The notes under the pieces: model-generated
Databases searched by the model: none
Seen by the model: only the letters and a program-made list of their open reading frames with translations
What the model was told of the DNA's origin: nothing
Part shown: in pieces, positions 1-8,504 of the stretch
Layout: each line of letters starts with the position of its first letter
How positions within the stretch are numbered: the first letter of the stretch is position 1
Assembly: GCA_965227145.1 (NCBI GenBank)
Contig: OZ245730.1
Location: forward strand, 1,798,001 to 1,862,000
DNA: 64,000 nt
Direction of reading: 5' to 3'
Origin: JACKAQ01 sp965227145
GTDB taxonomy: Bacteria > Calditrichota > Calditrichia > RBG-13-44-9 > J075
Made by a program: the position numbers and the translations under genes

Positions 1-748
1 TTGTAATCAGTTTACCGCTCTTTTGGATTTGTTTTCCTAACGAACGAAAAAGCATATTGCTATATGTCCCATTTTCAAAAATTGTAAATGTGCGACCTTC
101 TATACGTTCACGGTCTCCCGATTTCAATTCTCTAACTGATTTTTTAAGATTAGCTTCTTTAAGATAGAGCATTACTCCCTCAATCAAATAAAAGTCACCA
201 ACGTGCAAATTCTTTTCAATGTTTCTAAAAGGGAGAATCTTTCGTTTTCCTTCTTTGATTTCTTGATGCACTTTTTGAAACATGGCTTCATACGGCTTAA
301 ATTCTTCTTCTTTCAAAGGTTTTCGCTGTGCAATAAAATCCGCTTCTGCTCTTTCATCTTCTTTTGAAATATGCTTGTATTTGAATATGGACAAATCGCT
401 GTCTGTTTCTAGTAAACCAAATTCATCATCATTCAAAATATCATCAATTGAGGTTTTTGGAATTTCGACATCACCTAAAAGATTATGTCTGTCAAAAGGT
501 TTTAATGATATTTTTTGCTGTTCATTTTGTCTGATGTTTTTCAAACGAGCTATCAGTAAGTATTCAGACATGCTTGATGTATTTGGCTCTCTACCATTTT
601 TATCAACAAATGCATTTATTTCTTCAAACGAATCAATCAAACGCTGGTCAGCAGTCTTAACGTTTGAAGCTTTTGCCATTGAATCCAACAAGCCAAACTC
701 ATCATCGTTGAAGATGTCGTCTAATGATATTTTCTTCTTATTGCTCAT
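1..748 (-). CDS. GIY-YIG nuclease family protein, N-terminal part (runs off window)
   Basis: An open minus-strand frame starts at the ATG at 748 and continues past position 1, so about 249 N-terminal residues are visible. It begins MSNKKKISLDDIFNDDEFGL and holds a second IDDILNDDEFGLLE copy about 120 residues later. The stretch near the window edge (HVGDFYLIEGVMLYL, then RTFTIFENGTYSNMLFRSLGK) is what I know from the region just before the nuclease domain of GIY-YIG proteins found beside DEAD helicases and adenine methyltransferases. The GIY-YIG domain itself would lie outside the window, so the family call is inferred from the N-terminus and the neighbours. The start overlaps the stop of the helicase gene by 11 bp, which suggests one operon. 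Confidence 0.7.
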   Translation of the reverse strand, partial: MSNKKKISLDDIFNDDEFGLLDSMAKASNVKTADQRLIDSFEEINAFVDKNGREPNTSSMSEYLLIARLKNIRQNEQQKISLKPFDRHNLLGDVEIPKTSIDDILNDDEFGLLETDSDLSIFKYKHISKEDERAEADFIAQRKPLKEEEFKPYEAMFQKVHQEIKEGKRKILPFRNIEKNLHVGDFYLIEGVMLYLKEANLKKSVRELKSGDRERIEGRTFTIFENGTYSNMLFRSLGKQIQKSGKLIT

Positions 749-2702
749 TCAATGCTCTTTGTCTTTTTAATTCACGTAAAAAAATAACGGCCTCCGCCAT
801 TCTTTTTTCTTTCGGATCATACGATTGAAGATTTGGTGCTTCTCCTGTTCGTCCAATCCATTCTTTTATTTTCGGCCATAGCATAATGGCTTCTTCCTCG
901 GTCATTTCAATTTTGATGGACTGTATGTGTTCGTCAATCAGTTTTAATACTTGGGTTGTTACCGATTTCGATAAAATTTCAAATGCCTTTTGAAACGGAT
1001 TAACTTGATCAATCAAGTCAATATGAATGTCATCTATGTTTACAAAGCTGTTTGCCATACGGACAAACTTTTTTCCGCCTTGTTCTTCAATCACACTGTT
1101 TTTAATAACTGAATCCACTACAACATGCTGTCTTACTGCTTCCACATCTTCTTCACTCAAATCAGGATATACTTCACGAATGATTTTGGGAATTAAAACG
1201 GTATTGATTACTTCGGGTTCAACATTTCCAGGCATTGCTTTCAACATTTGGTCGTCTTGCAAAATCCGTGCTTTTAAATCGTTCAAATCGCTTTCTATTA
1301 TGTCTTTGGCACGCTGAGAAGTTGGTAGCTTGAAGCCTCTGATTCTAATCGTGTTTTCATCATCATTTTTCTCATCTTCTTCGTTATCATCTTCTTTCAA
1401 TTTGAATTTGAAGTTTGGAGCCAACACTTGTTCCATCAAAAGGGATGCTGTTATGGCTTTCAGCATATTGTTTACAGCTACTTTCACTTCATCTGTTTCT
1501 GCTTCAGGCTGTGCAATCAGGTTGGTGAATTGAGCATGTGTTTTGTTGTTGCTGTCTCTTGTTGCTCTCCCGATGATTTGAATAATTTCGGTTAATGAAC
1601 CCCTGTAACCAATGGTTAGAGCATGTTCACAATAAGGCCAGTCAAAACCCTCTTTTGCCATGCCTAATGCAATAATGATGTCAATTGCATCAACGGAGTT
1701 TGAATCTCGTAAATACGCAGAGATTTTATCTCGTTCTTTTTGATTGTCATTCACCAAATCGGCTACTTTCAAAACTTTACCCGAACGCTTGCTTTTCACA
1801 TACAACACACCCGTATTTTCATCTTGCGATTCCAAATCACCCAAGGCATCAATGATGTGACCTACTTCTTCATATTTTTCTCTGGAAGATTCCACAGAAT
1901 TAACACTTGGGATATGAATGATTGTCTTTTTACTTTCATCCAAAATTTCTTCCAAAGCCGACATGGGTTTATCCGGTTGTTTTTTAAAATAGCGACCTGT
2001 GTAAAAATGATAGCCTATTCCCAATGATTTCAAGTATTCGTAACCATTCAACTGCTCATAATAGTTGTAAGTAACTTTCGTGAATTTGGCTTCATCTTCA
2101 GGTAGCAACACGGGAACATTGTCCCCTCTGAAATAAGAACCAGTCATGGCTACAATATGAGCATTTGATTTTGCCATGATATTCTTCATCACTTCTCCCA
2201 AACGGTTATCCCCATCGGCCGATACGTGGTGAAATTCATCTATGGCAATTAGCGCATCATTCAATTTCTTTTCATCCAGTCCGTCAAAGGCAAAACGAAG
2301 CGTAGCGTGGGTGCAAATCAAAATCTGTTCGTCACTTTCCAGAAATTCTAAAAAGGTTCTCACCTTACTTTTATCTGAACCTGCTGTGCATAGATTGTAT
2401 TTCGGATTAACTGTCCAATCGGTAAAAAAGCCATGTTCAGTCAGTTTGGTTGAACTGAACGATGCACCAATTGATTTTTCAGGAACAGCAACAATGGTTT
2501 TTTTAATGCCATGCTTTTTGAGTTTGTCTAAAGCAATAAACATTAATGCCCTCGACTTACCCGATGCAGGTGGGGCTTTTATCAAAAGGTATTGAGCCGT
2601 TCGGGCATTGTATGCCCGTTCCTGCATTTCACGCATTCCGAACGCATTGGTTTTTTTGCTTTTGCCTGTTTTGCCGTATTCTACTTTTATTAAATCGGGC
2701 AT
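738..2702 (-). CDS. DEAD/DEAH-box (SF2) helicase of a restriction/defence island
   Basis: A 654-residue superfamily 2 helicase. Visible motifs are Walker A APPASGKS (residues 43-50), the DEFHH box (motif II, 155-159), TGS (motif III, about 187-189) and QIIGRATR (motif VI, 375-382). An acidic stretch (EEDEKNDDEN) follows the second RecA domain, and a C-terminal helical region of unknown role ends the protein. This is the translocase type found in type III-like and other restriction or phage-defence loci, acting on DNA with ATP hydrolysis. It lies 2 bp after the methyltransferase frame and overlaps the GIY-YIG gene, so the three are probably co-transcribed. The frame is intact, although the upstream methyltransferase is broken. 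Confidence 0.85.
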   Translation of the reverse strand: MPDLIKVEYGKTGKSKKTNAFGMREMQERAYNARTAQYLLIKAPPASGKSRALMFIALDKLKKHGIKKTIVAVPEKSIGASFSSTKLTEHGFFTDWTVNPKYNLCTAGSDKSKVRTFLEFLESDEQILICTHATLRFAFDGLDEKKLNDALIAIDEFHHVSADGDNRLGEVMKNIMAKSNAHIVAMTGSYFRGDNVPVLLPEDEAKFTKVTYNYYEQLNGYEYLKSLGIGYHFYTGRYFKKQPDKPMSALEEILDESKKTIIHIPSVNSVESSREKYEEVGHIIDALGDLESQDENTGVLYVKSKRSGKVLKVADLVNDNQKERDKISAYLRDSNSVDAIDIIIALGMAKEGFDWPYCEHALTIGYRGSLTEIIQIIGRATRDSNNKTHAQFTNLIAQPEAETDEVKVAVNNMLKAITASLLMEQVLAPNFKFKLKEDDNEEDEKNDDENTIRIRGFKLPTSQRAKDIIESDLNDLKARILQDDQMLKAMPGNVEPEVINTVLIPKIIREVYPDLSEEDVEAVRQHVVVDSVIKNSVIEEQGGKKFVRMANSFVNIDDIHIDLIDQVNPFQKAFEILSKSVTTQVLKLIDEHIQSIKIEMTEEEAIMLWPKIKEWIGRTGEAPNLQSYDPKEKRMAEAVIFLRELKRQRALNEQ

Positions 2703-2704
2703 AA

Positions 2705-4573
2705 TTAATTTTTCTTTTTAGCTGTTAACGTTCTCGTTTTCTTCTGTTTCTCAAACAAGGTTCCGCTTTTGATCATTTCTTCATAGAGCTTGAACAAATA
2801 CTCCAAACGTTCCGTGTCGGAAGTAAAGGGTTGCAAGCGGTAACATTGCTCAACGGCACGGTCCAGTTCTTCGTGGGCTTGTTTCAAACCCTTGGGCATT
2901 TTATCAGGGTCGTAAAGTTGTGCCATTGTTTTTTCAGGGTGTTTGGCTCGTTCATCCAAAATGGCAAACACATACAAATTCAGGTTTTCTTTTTGTTTGA
3001 GAGTAATGTCAGGAAACGGAAAAGTGTTGTAACACAACTTAGCTGAATATCTGTAATCTGTTTTTAGTTTTCCACCAACTGCATCCACCCAAACCATGTG
3101 CATCTTGGAATTTACAACGGCAAACAAATAAGGCTCTGCATCATAGATGACCAAAGCGGAATTTGAGATTATGACATCATTTCCAAGGTAACCAGATGGT
3201 ATATAATCTCTCTTTTCAGATGACACACCAGGCATAATGAGTTGACTTTCTTTTGCTACATTTCTGTCTCTGAATTGATGAGATCTTTTAGCTAATTCAT
3301 TTGTTCCTTTGTCTTTGCTGGTTATTCGGTGTTTTCTGGTTATTTCAATTCGTTTTTGAATAAACGGAATTTTCTCTACTTCTTTTAAATCATCATCTTC
3401 AATCCACAAGCAATAGCGTTTATCACCTCTGATGTATTCAGCAGAGCCAAGTAATAACCTTACAAACTTTTTTGCTTTGGGATTTTCACTTAGCAATTTA
3501 TTATTTTCCTCTTCGGTTAAGATAAGTCCTCCACCATCATTGGGCATATTGCCGAAGTTCATTTTAGGGAACTTTGAAATTGGCAACATTCTTTCCGCAA
3601 TGACAACATTGGCTCCATCAAGTAAGTAAGCATTTATGTTTTTGGCTTCTTTTCGAATGTTTCCATAAAACAAATATTTTGGCTGAGAGCTAAGGTTTCT
3701 CAGTCCTAATATTATAACTGTTACTCCGGCATTTCCCTTTGCATTATTTGTCCATTTAAAAGATAAATGGGCAAAGCCGATTTCAATATCATTGTTTAGA
3801 ATGTTTGGCCATAGCAGAGCTACCTGCTGTCCTTGACAAATTGAGTTTGTTGATACAAATGCGAATTTTGCATTAAAGCCTTGTATGTAGTTTTTTGCCT
3901 TATAAAACCAAATAGAAATGTAGTCTAAATCTTTATACTTAGGTAGTGCATGAAACACGAAATCCATATCTGATTTCTGTTCTTCATCCTGAACTCTTGC
4001 TCCAAGATAGGGTGGATTCCCAATAACATAGACTTCATCATTGTTTCCAATCGAACAAACACTTTTCCAATCCACACGAGCAGCATTGCCTTGCACAATT
4101 TTTCCAGCTTGTTTTAGTGGTAAAATCGGTTTGCTTTTTCCATAATCAAACAGCATTTCTTCAAACACTTTGTTCATTTGGTGTTCTGCCAACCACAAAG
4201 AAAGTATTGCCATTTCGTGGGCAAAATCGTCTAACTCTATACCATAAAACTGAGAAAGCTGAATGGAAGTAAATTCCATGGCAGGGCTTGGGCTAAGGTC
4301 AATAATGCGTTGCAGAATTTTTATTTCCAGCAAACGAATTTCTTTGTAAGTGATAATCAAAAAATTCCCGCTTCCGCAGGCAGGGTCAAAAAATTTAATT
4401 TTTGCAATGCGGTTAATCAGCTTACGCAGTTGGGTTATGGTTTTGCAATTTTCAAAGTCTTCATATAGTTCATCTAAAAAAAGCGGTTTGATGAGTTTCA
4501 AAATGTTTGGCACACTTGTGTAGTGCATTCCCAAATCACTTCGGTATTCAGGAATCACCACTGCCTGGATCAT
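2705..4573 (-). pseudogene. DNA adenine methyltransferase, 3' part (split by IS630 element)
   Basis: This frame of 622 codons carries the catalytic part of an MmeI/type IIG-like class I SAM-dependent DNA methyltransferase: motif I FDPACGSGNF (residues 62-70, SAM binding) and motif IV NPPY (186-189, N6-adenine type), followed by a probable target-recognition region. The coding sense continues upstream of the apparent ATG: NPDIFGS is readable in frame up to the insertion-sequence end at 4596. The 5' part of the gene lies at 5703-6533. Joined with one TA copy, the two parts form a continuous frame of 906 codons, a usual length for this family. The fragment might still be translated from its internal ATG, but it would lack the N-terminal 284 residues. 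Confidence 0.85.
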
Positions 4574-4595
4574 TGAACCGAAAATATCGGGGTTA

Positions 4596-4619
4596 TACCC
4601 AAAAGAAATTGGTTAGGGA
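4596..4619 (+). repeat. IS630 element terminal inverted repeat, transposase 3' side
   Basis: The outer end starts TACCCAAAAGAAATTGGTT and matches the other end at 19 of 24 positions. It is flanked outside by the TA target duplication at 4594-4595. Confidence 0.85.
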
Positions 4620-4632
4620 CAAATAACCATTT

Positions 4633-5649
4633 TTATGGGATGTGAAAATTAAGCGTAAGCAAAGAAGTTAAGGGTTGCCTATGCTGCTCAATCGTTTCAA
4701 AAAATGTCAATATTGCAACCTTGAAATCACTATACTTTTCATAGTAAAAATAATCGATGACCGATTTTCGTAAATACTTCCATAATCGTTCGATAATGTT
4801 CAGGTTTGGCGAATATGCCGGTAAATATATCACTTTGCACCATTTATTCTTCTTTAACCATTCCTGAATGAGGTGACTTTTGTAGTATCTGGCGTTGTCA
4901 CAGATGTTATAGATCTTTTTACCCGGATGTTTCGCATGCTGGGCTTCCCAAAGGGCGATGGTTGATTGGGAATTGATCTGTTCATCTTCACGAAAAACAA
5001 TGTCGCCAACATCTTCGGCGTTGATGGCAGCATTAATATTCAGGCGTTTACGACCGGTATTTGAGGGAATACCAACATCCTCACCCTTTGGTATCCAGCC
5101 ATATGCCGGACGGGTATTGTGTTGGGGATGCGCTGCGTCGTTGAAATAGAAAATAGCATTAACATCCTGTTTTTTCAACAATCTGTGTAGCTTTTTAACA
5201 AACCGTCTTTGGGCAGCCGAATCCGCTTTTGAAGGAACGGATTTGGTCTTTTTGTAAACAAAGCCCAAACGGTTCAGCAGTGTGGAAACAGCACTTTCAC
5301 AATAGTGCTTGTTGAAGGTCGCCGCGATAAATTCACCAACAGCAGCGCTGCTTGGATACAGGTATTCAGTCAGTTCTGCAACGAGCCGGGCTTTTTCTTC
5401 ATCAGTGAGTTTGCCATTGTATCGAAAATAATTGGATGCCAGATAATCTTTCAGTCCGTTGGTGAGATAGCTGTCACGATAGCGGTAGACGGTGTTGTCA
5501 TCAATGCCTAAAAAATCGGCAATCACCTGGACAGAAAGACCTTTGTCCAGCATCAACAATACAGTGACTTTGATATAAATGCGTTTGTTGGACGGACGCT
5601 TCTGCAAAAGCTTTAATTCGCGCCGGGTGTTGTCATCTAATTCTAGCAT
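4633..5649 (-). CDS. IS630 family transposase
   Basis: A 338-residue protein with an N-terminal helix-turn-helix (residues about 28-58, VQVIADFLGIDDNTVYRY), a linker, and a C-terminal DDE integrase-like core. The probable catalytic residues are D171 (YFNDAAHPQ), D251 (ICDNARYYK) and E287 (YSPNLNIIERLWKYL). IS630 transposases cut and paste the element at TA sites. The length is normal and I see no frameshift, so the gene may be active. It overlaps the terminal codons of the disrupted methyltransferase 5' part by 7 bp. Confidence 0.95.
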   Translation of the reverse strand: MLELDDNTRRELKLLQKRPSNKRIYIKVTVLLMLDKGLSVQVIADFLGIDDNTVYRYRDSYLTNGLKDYLASNYFRYNGKLTDEEKARLVAELTEYLYPSSAAVGEFIAATFNKHYCESAVSTLLNRLGFVYKKTKSVPSKADSAAQRRFVKKLHRLLKKQDVNAIFYFNDAAHPQHNTRPAYGWIPKGEDVGIPSNTGRKRLNINAAINAEDVGDIVFREDEQINSQSTIALWEAQHAKHPGKKIYNICDNARYYKSHLIQEWLKKNKWCKVIYLPAYSPNLNIIERLWKYLRKSVIDYFYYEKYSDFKVAILTFFETIEQHRQPLTSLLTLNFHIP

Positions 5650-6533
5650 GGATAAAGATATTCAATTGATGGGATTTTCCCAAACCAATTTAGTGTGAGT
5701 ATAATATCCTTCCAGTTCAAATCCCCAAGTTCCGTTAATATTTTTCTAGCTTTAGCATTGAATTTTGGAGATTGAATAGGGTCTTTAAACAAACCGCCAT
5801 TAACGTATTCAAATTTTGCTAAGTGGTCTGGTAGATTTTTGCGTGTGCTTTTGTCCGTATTTAACACATCGAATAATCGGTCAAGAAACAAATGAGCATC
5901 GCTGCCGTTTTCGTTGGTGTGTTGATAAAGCGTATTAGTGAAAATGCTATCACCATCAAAAATTTCAGTGTCTTCGGCAAAAAAGCAAAACAATAATCGA
6001 GACAGAAAGATATTCAGATTATGAATGCTCTCTTTTGAATTATATACACTAGGATTTTGTGTAATGAGTATATCATATAGCTGAGCCATTTTATAGGCAG
6101 CATTGCGGTCAGCTTCATTTTCGTTGGTTGAGTGGTATACTTCGCTACCTGCAAGCGGTAAAAAGAAAGCATAATGGTTTGGCAAGTCCTTGATGGAAAT
6201 ATCTAAATTCTTGCCAAGTCTCAAATCTTTTGCCACCAAACTTTTGTAGTCTGTCAAGATGGCAAAACGTGGTGAGTGTTTTAAAATACGTTCGTCTTTC
6301 GCAACACTTTCAATTGAACTCAAAAGTTTGTCGACTTTATCTTCTTTGAAGAACACTTTCTTTTTGTAGAGTATTTCACCTTCGACTTTTGAAAGGTTGA
6401 AATCCCCACGTTTCAATCGAGTAATAGAAGTTTTGGAAATACCGTAAGCCAATAAAAAGTCATATAGAAAATCTTCTTTTGAAAATTTCTCAATGATGCG
6501 TTTTACATTGTGTTCTATTTCTTGAGTGTTCAT
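5643..6533 (-). pseudogene. DNA adenine methyltransferase, 5' part (split by IS630 element)
   Basis: The first 277 codons (ATG at 6533 down to 5703) are the N-terminal domain of the MmeI-like methyltransferase. The remaining codons to the stop at 5643 (ending in YLYPC) are read from inside the insertion sequence. The region starts MNTQEIEHNVKRIIEKF and contains RLLFCFFAEDTEIF, a motif I know from the N-terminal region of this family. It has no catalytic motif by itself; those are in the other part at 2705-4573. It was presumably the first gene of the minus-strand island, followed by the helicase and the GIY-YIG gene. Confidence 0.82.
5678..5701 (-). repeat. IS630 element terminal inverted repeat, transposase 5' side
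   Basis: Read inward on the minus strand this end begins TACTCACACTAAATTGGTT and pairs with the opposite end at 19 of 24 positions. The adjacent TA at 5702-5703 is the second copy of the target duplication. Confidence 0.85.
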
Positions 6534-7268
6534 TTCTTAGTTGGTTCAATGACGATTGTGAATATGGGATTTTCATCCAAGCGTGGGCAAGGAACGGCTC
6601 TTTTGCAAGCTTTGGTTAGCAAGCGGCTTGTGCGGCTGGCTAAAATTGAATTAATAAAAATGTAAGGTGGAGAAAATAAATAATGCAGAAGGGTAGGCAA
6701 AGAGTGTCGGTTTACTCGTTGTCCGCTTGAAATATGGTCTGTATGTTGGTCAACTGTCAAAATGGTTTGTCCTTGTGTTAAGGAACGTGTCGTAAATTAA
6801 TTACTGTTTTATGAAAAGACAAGGTTAAGCAGTGTAAGTATTTCTTGGGTTCATAAATCCCTAAGCTTTAAAATAGGTAGTTTACGAAAAACTATAAAAT
6901 TAAAGATAGCTATAAAACTTGTCCAAGCCAAAAAGAGATCTTCAAAAATTCAAGTTTTGGCACATTTCAAGGATTTAAATATTGTTTACAAGGTGTCGCA
7001 AAAGATACAGTACCCACCCAAAAAATGCAATATGAATTATCCGACACCCATTCAAGCTATCGCTTTGGCAGGTGCCGGAATCCCACCCTGCGACTGTGCG
7101 CTAATGGGAAAAAACCGGCTGAACCGGGTTCTTCAACGGCGCTGCAACATCGCTTTCGGGTGGATTTTTCCAGTACCCGAAAAAAAAAGCTAAACCTTTT
7201 CCCCGATCATCCGAAAAAAAATATCATAACTAACATAAATGTATCATTTACAACAGGGAGGTTCAATC
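6534..7268. other. Gap without convincing gene; dyads and possible structured leader
   Basis: No convincing coding region. A 76-codon minus-strand frame (6530-6760) overlaps the methyltransferase start by 4 bp, but its composition is not gene-like and I do not call it. A dyad lies at 6616-6643, with TTAGC and GCTAA arms and an inner CAAGCGGCTTG palindrome. The segment 7080-7190, upstream of the gene at 7269, can pair CCCACCC (about 7089-7095) with GGGTGG (about 7157-7162) and contains AACCGG..CCGGTT-like short arms, so it may form a structured 5' leader. I could not match it to a known riboswitch. Confidence 0.4.
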
Positions 7269-7961
7269 ATGAGCCTGAGATCGTTTTACCGTAATCCCTT
7301 TAAGGCGGTCAGCGTCACCGTCGAGCGTTTGGTAAAGTTTGGCAAGGACCATCTGGAGCGCTTAACCGCCTATAATACTGATGACGCGCTAACAGCGACC
7401 ATCGCTGAAACCGCTCCGCTGCTGGATGCCCTGAGCGCCGCAGTTAACGCGGAAGATACCAGCGCCGTAACCCAACTTAGCCTAACGCAAAAGATGACTG
7501 CGACAATGAAGGCGTTTAAAAAGGATGTCAGCCGCGATGAAGGCTTGATTCGCCACACCTGGGGCACAGGCACGCCGGAATACCGCCAGTTTTTCCCCAA
7601 TGGCATTAGTGAATACAGCACGGCCACGCTCACGGATGCGGAAATATTAATGTCGCGCTTTGTTTCTTCGGCAACTGCCCATGTTGCCACGCTTGGGCAG
7701 GCATTTGTGGATAAATTCAGCGCGCACTTGAGCAATTTCAGCGTTGCACGCAAGGCGCAATTGCTGCAATTCGGGGAAGTATCGGAAGCCAAGGCAGATG
7801 TGCGGGAAAAACGCCAGGCGATGGAAACCCAATTGCTGAAAAATATTCACACATTGGGCGCGCAGTTTACCGCCAATGGCAGCCGCAGCATGAATTTCTT
7901 TGATGAATCGTTGCTGCGCAAAAACAAACGCACTAAAGTGGAAACACCGCCGGCGGAATAA
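7269..7961 (+). CDS. Hypothetical protein
   Basis: A 230-residue soluble protein of unknown function. I chose the ATG at 7269 because a strong ribosome binding site (GGGAGG, 7256-7261) lies 7 bp upstream; an earlier in-frame ATG at 7239 has none. The sequence is rich in alanine and predicted helical, with long amphipathic stretches and no signal peptide or membrane segment. A stretch TPEYRQFFPNGISEYSTAT sits near residue 106. The C-terminus is basic (RKNKRTK). It stands alone between two long non-coding gaps, with a long, possibly structured leader before it. Confidence 0.7.
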   Translation: MSLRSFYRNPFKAVSVTVERLVKFGKDHLERLTAYNTDDALTATIAETAPLLDALSAAVNAEDTSAVTQLSLTQKMTATMKAFKKDVSRDEGLIRHTWGTGTPEYRQFFPNGISEYSTATLTDAEILMSRFVSSATAHVATLGQAFVDKFSAHLSNFSVARKAQLLQFGEVSEAKADVREKRQAMETQLLKNIHTLGAQFTANGSRSMNFFDESLLRKNKRTKVETPPAE

Positions 7962-8504
7962 GGTTTTTGGTTAATGTCCTATCATTTTAAAAGATAATCG
8001 AAAAATTTTGTGCGTATAAACGGGAGTCCTTTGCGTATGCAGGGGGCTCCTGACATTTTTTTACAGCTTTTCAGTCCATCCGTGATTCGCAGTACTAATA
8101 AATAACTGACGTTACGCAGTATATATTATTTGTCAGGAAATCAGCATCCTGAGATACGCCGAAGTAATAGTGGAACGCATATATGCGTTCCCTACGAATA
8201 AAACCGCTGCTAATGCAGGGTTAGCACATGTGCGAACCGAGTTTTTGTCATCGCGTAAGATCGATATTTTATTGAGATTCCTGACTTTCGCTTAGCTACA
8301 TCAGGAATGGCAGAAAAAAAACTTCGCGTACTTTGCGGCTGCGTAAGTGCGTATACAAATATATGTTATTGTTTCAACATCGTCATCCTGAGTCTCGAAA
8401 ATCGGGAAAGGATAAGTTCAATATAAATAGAGGCTTCGACTTCGCTCAGCCTGACATTATCTATACTGATTATAATCAATTTATTTTTGTCGAGGTACTT
8501 AACT
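7962..8504. other. Intergenic region with dispersed palindromic repeats
   Basis: I see no gene here. The stretch holds a degenerate copy of the dispersed GGAG..CCTGC..GCAGG..CTCC repeat (8021-8054), a perfect 20-bp palindrome GGAACGCATATATGCGTTCC (8172-8191), and a copy of the CATCCTGAG..CTTCGACTTCGCTCAG type (about 8380-8457). Both flanking genes end here (they are convergent). Confidence 0.6.
8172..8191. repeat. Perfect 20-bp palindrome
   Basis: GGAACGCATATATGCGTTCC is fully self-complementary. It lies between two convergent genes, about 210 bp past the stop of the plus-strand gene. No T-run follows, so it is a repeat-type palindrome rather than a clear terminator. Confidence 0.7.

Larger units (their letters stand above)
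4596..5701 (-). mobile_element. Complete IS630-family insertion sequence (1106 bp)
   Basis: The element encodes one DDE transposase and is bounded by imperfect terminal inverted repeats of 24 bp (4596-4619 and 5678-5701, 19 of 24 positions identical, sharing AAATTGGTT and GGGA). TA dinucleotides lie directly outside both ends (4594-4595 and 5702-5703), the target duplication expected of the IS630/Tc1/mariner group. The ends were placed by reconstruction: deleting 4596-5701 and one TA gives GAT ATT AAC CCC GAT, which restores the reading frame of the methyltransferase exactly. The repeats are not badly eroded and the transposase is full length, so the insertion looks recent. Confidence 0.92.

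Noticed and set aside
282..770. Plus-strand frame of 162 codons
   Set aside because: It lies opposite the GIY-YIG gene, whose minus-strand frame is well supported by family resemblance and by overlap with the helicase gene.
6530..6760. Minus-strand frame of 76 codons overlapping the methyltransferase start by 4 bp
   Set aside because: The overlap looks like coupling, but the composition is unlike a protein, there is no ribosome binding site, and the segment contains a dyad.
7075..7130. Cobalamin riboswitch-like words (GGTG..GAATCC, CTGCGACTGTG, GGGAA)
   Set aside because: The B12-box (AGxCAGGAGACCTGCC-like) is missing and the downstream gene is not a cobalamin gene, so I do not call a riboswitch.
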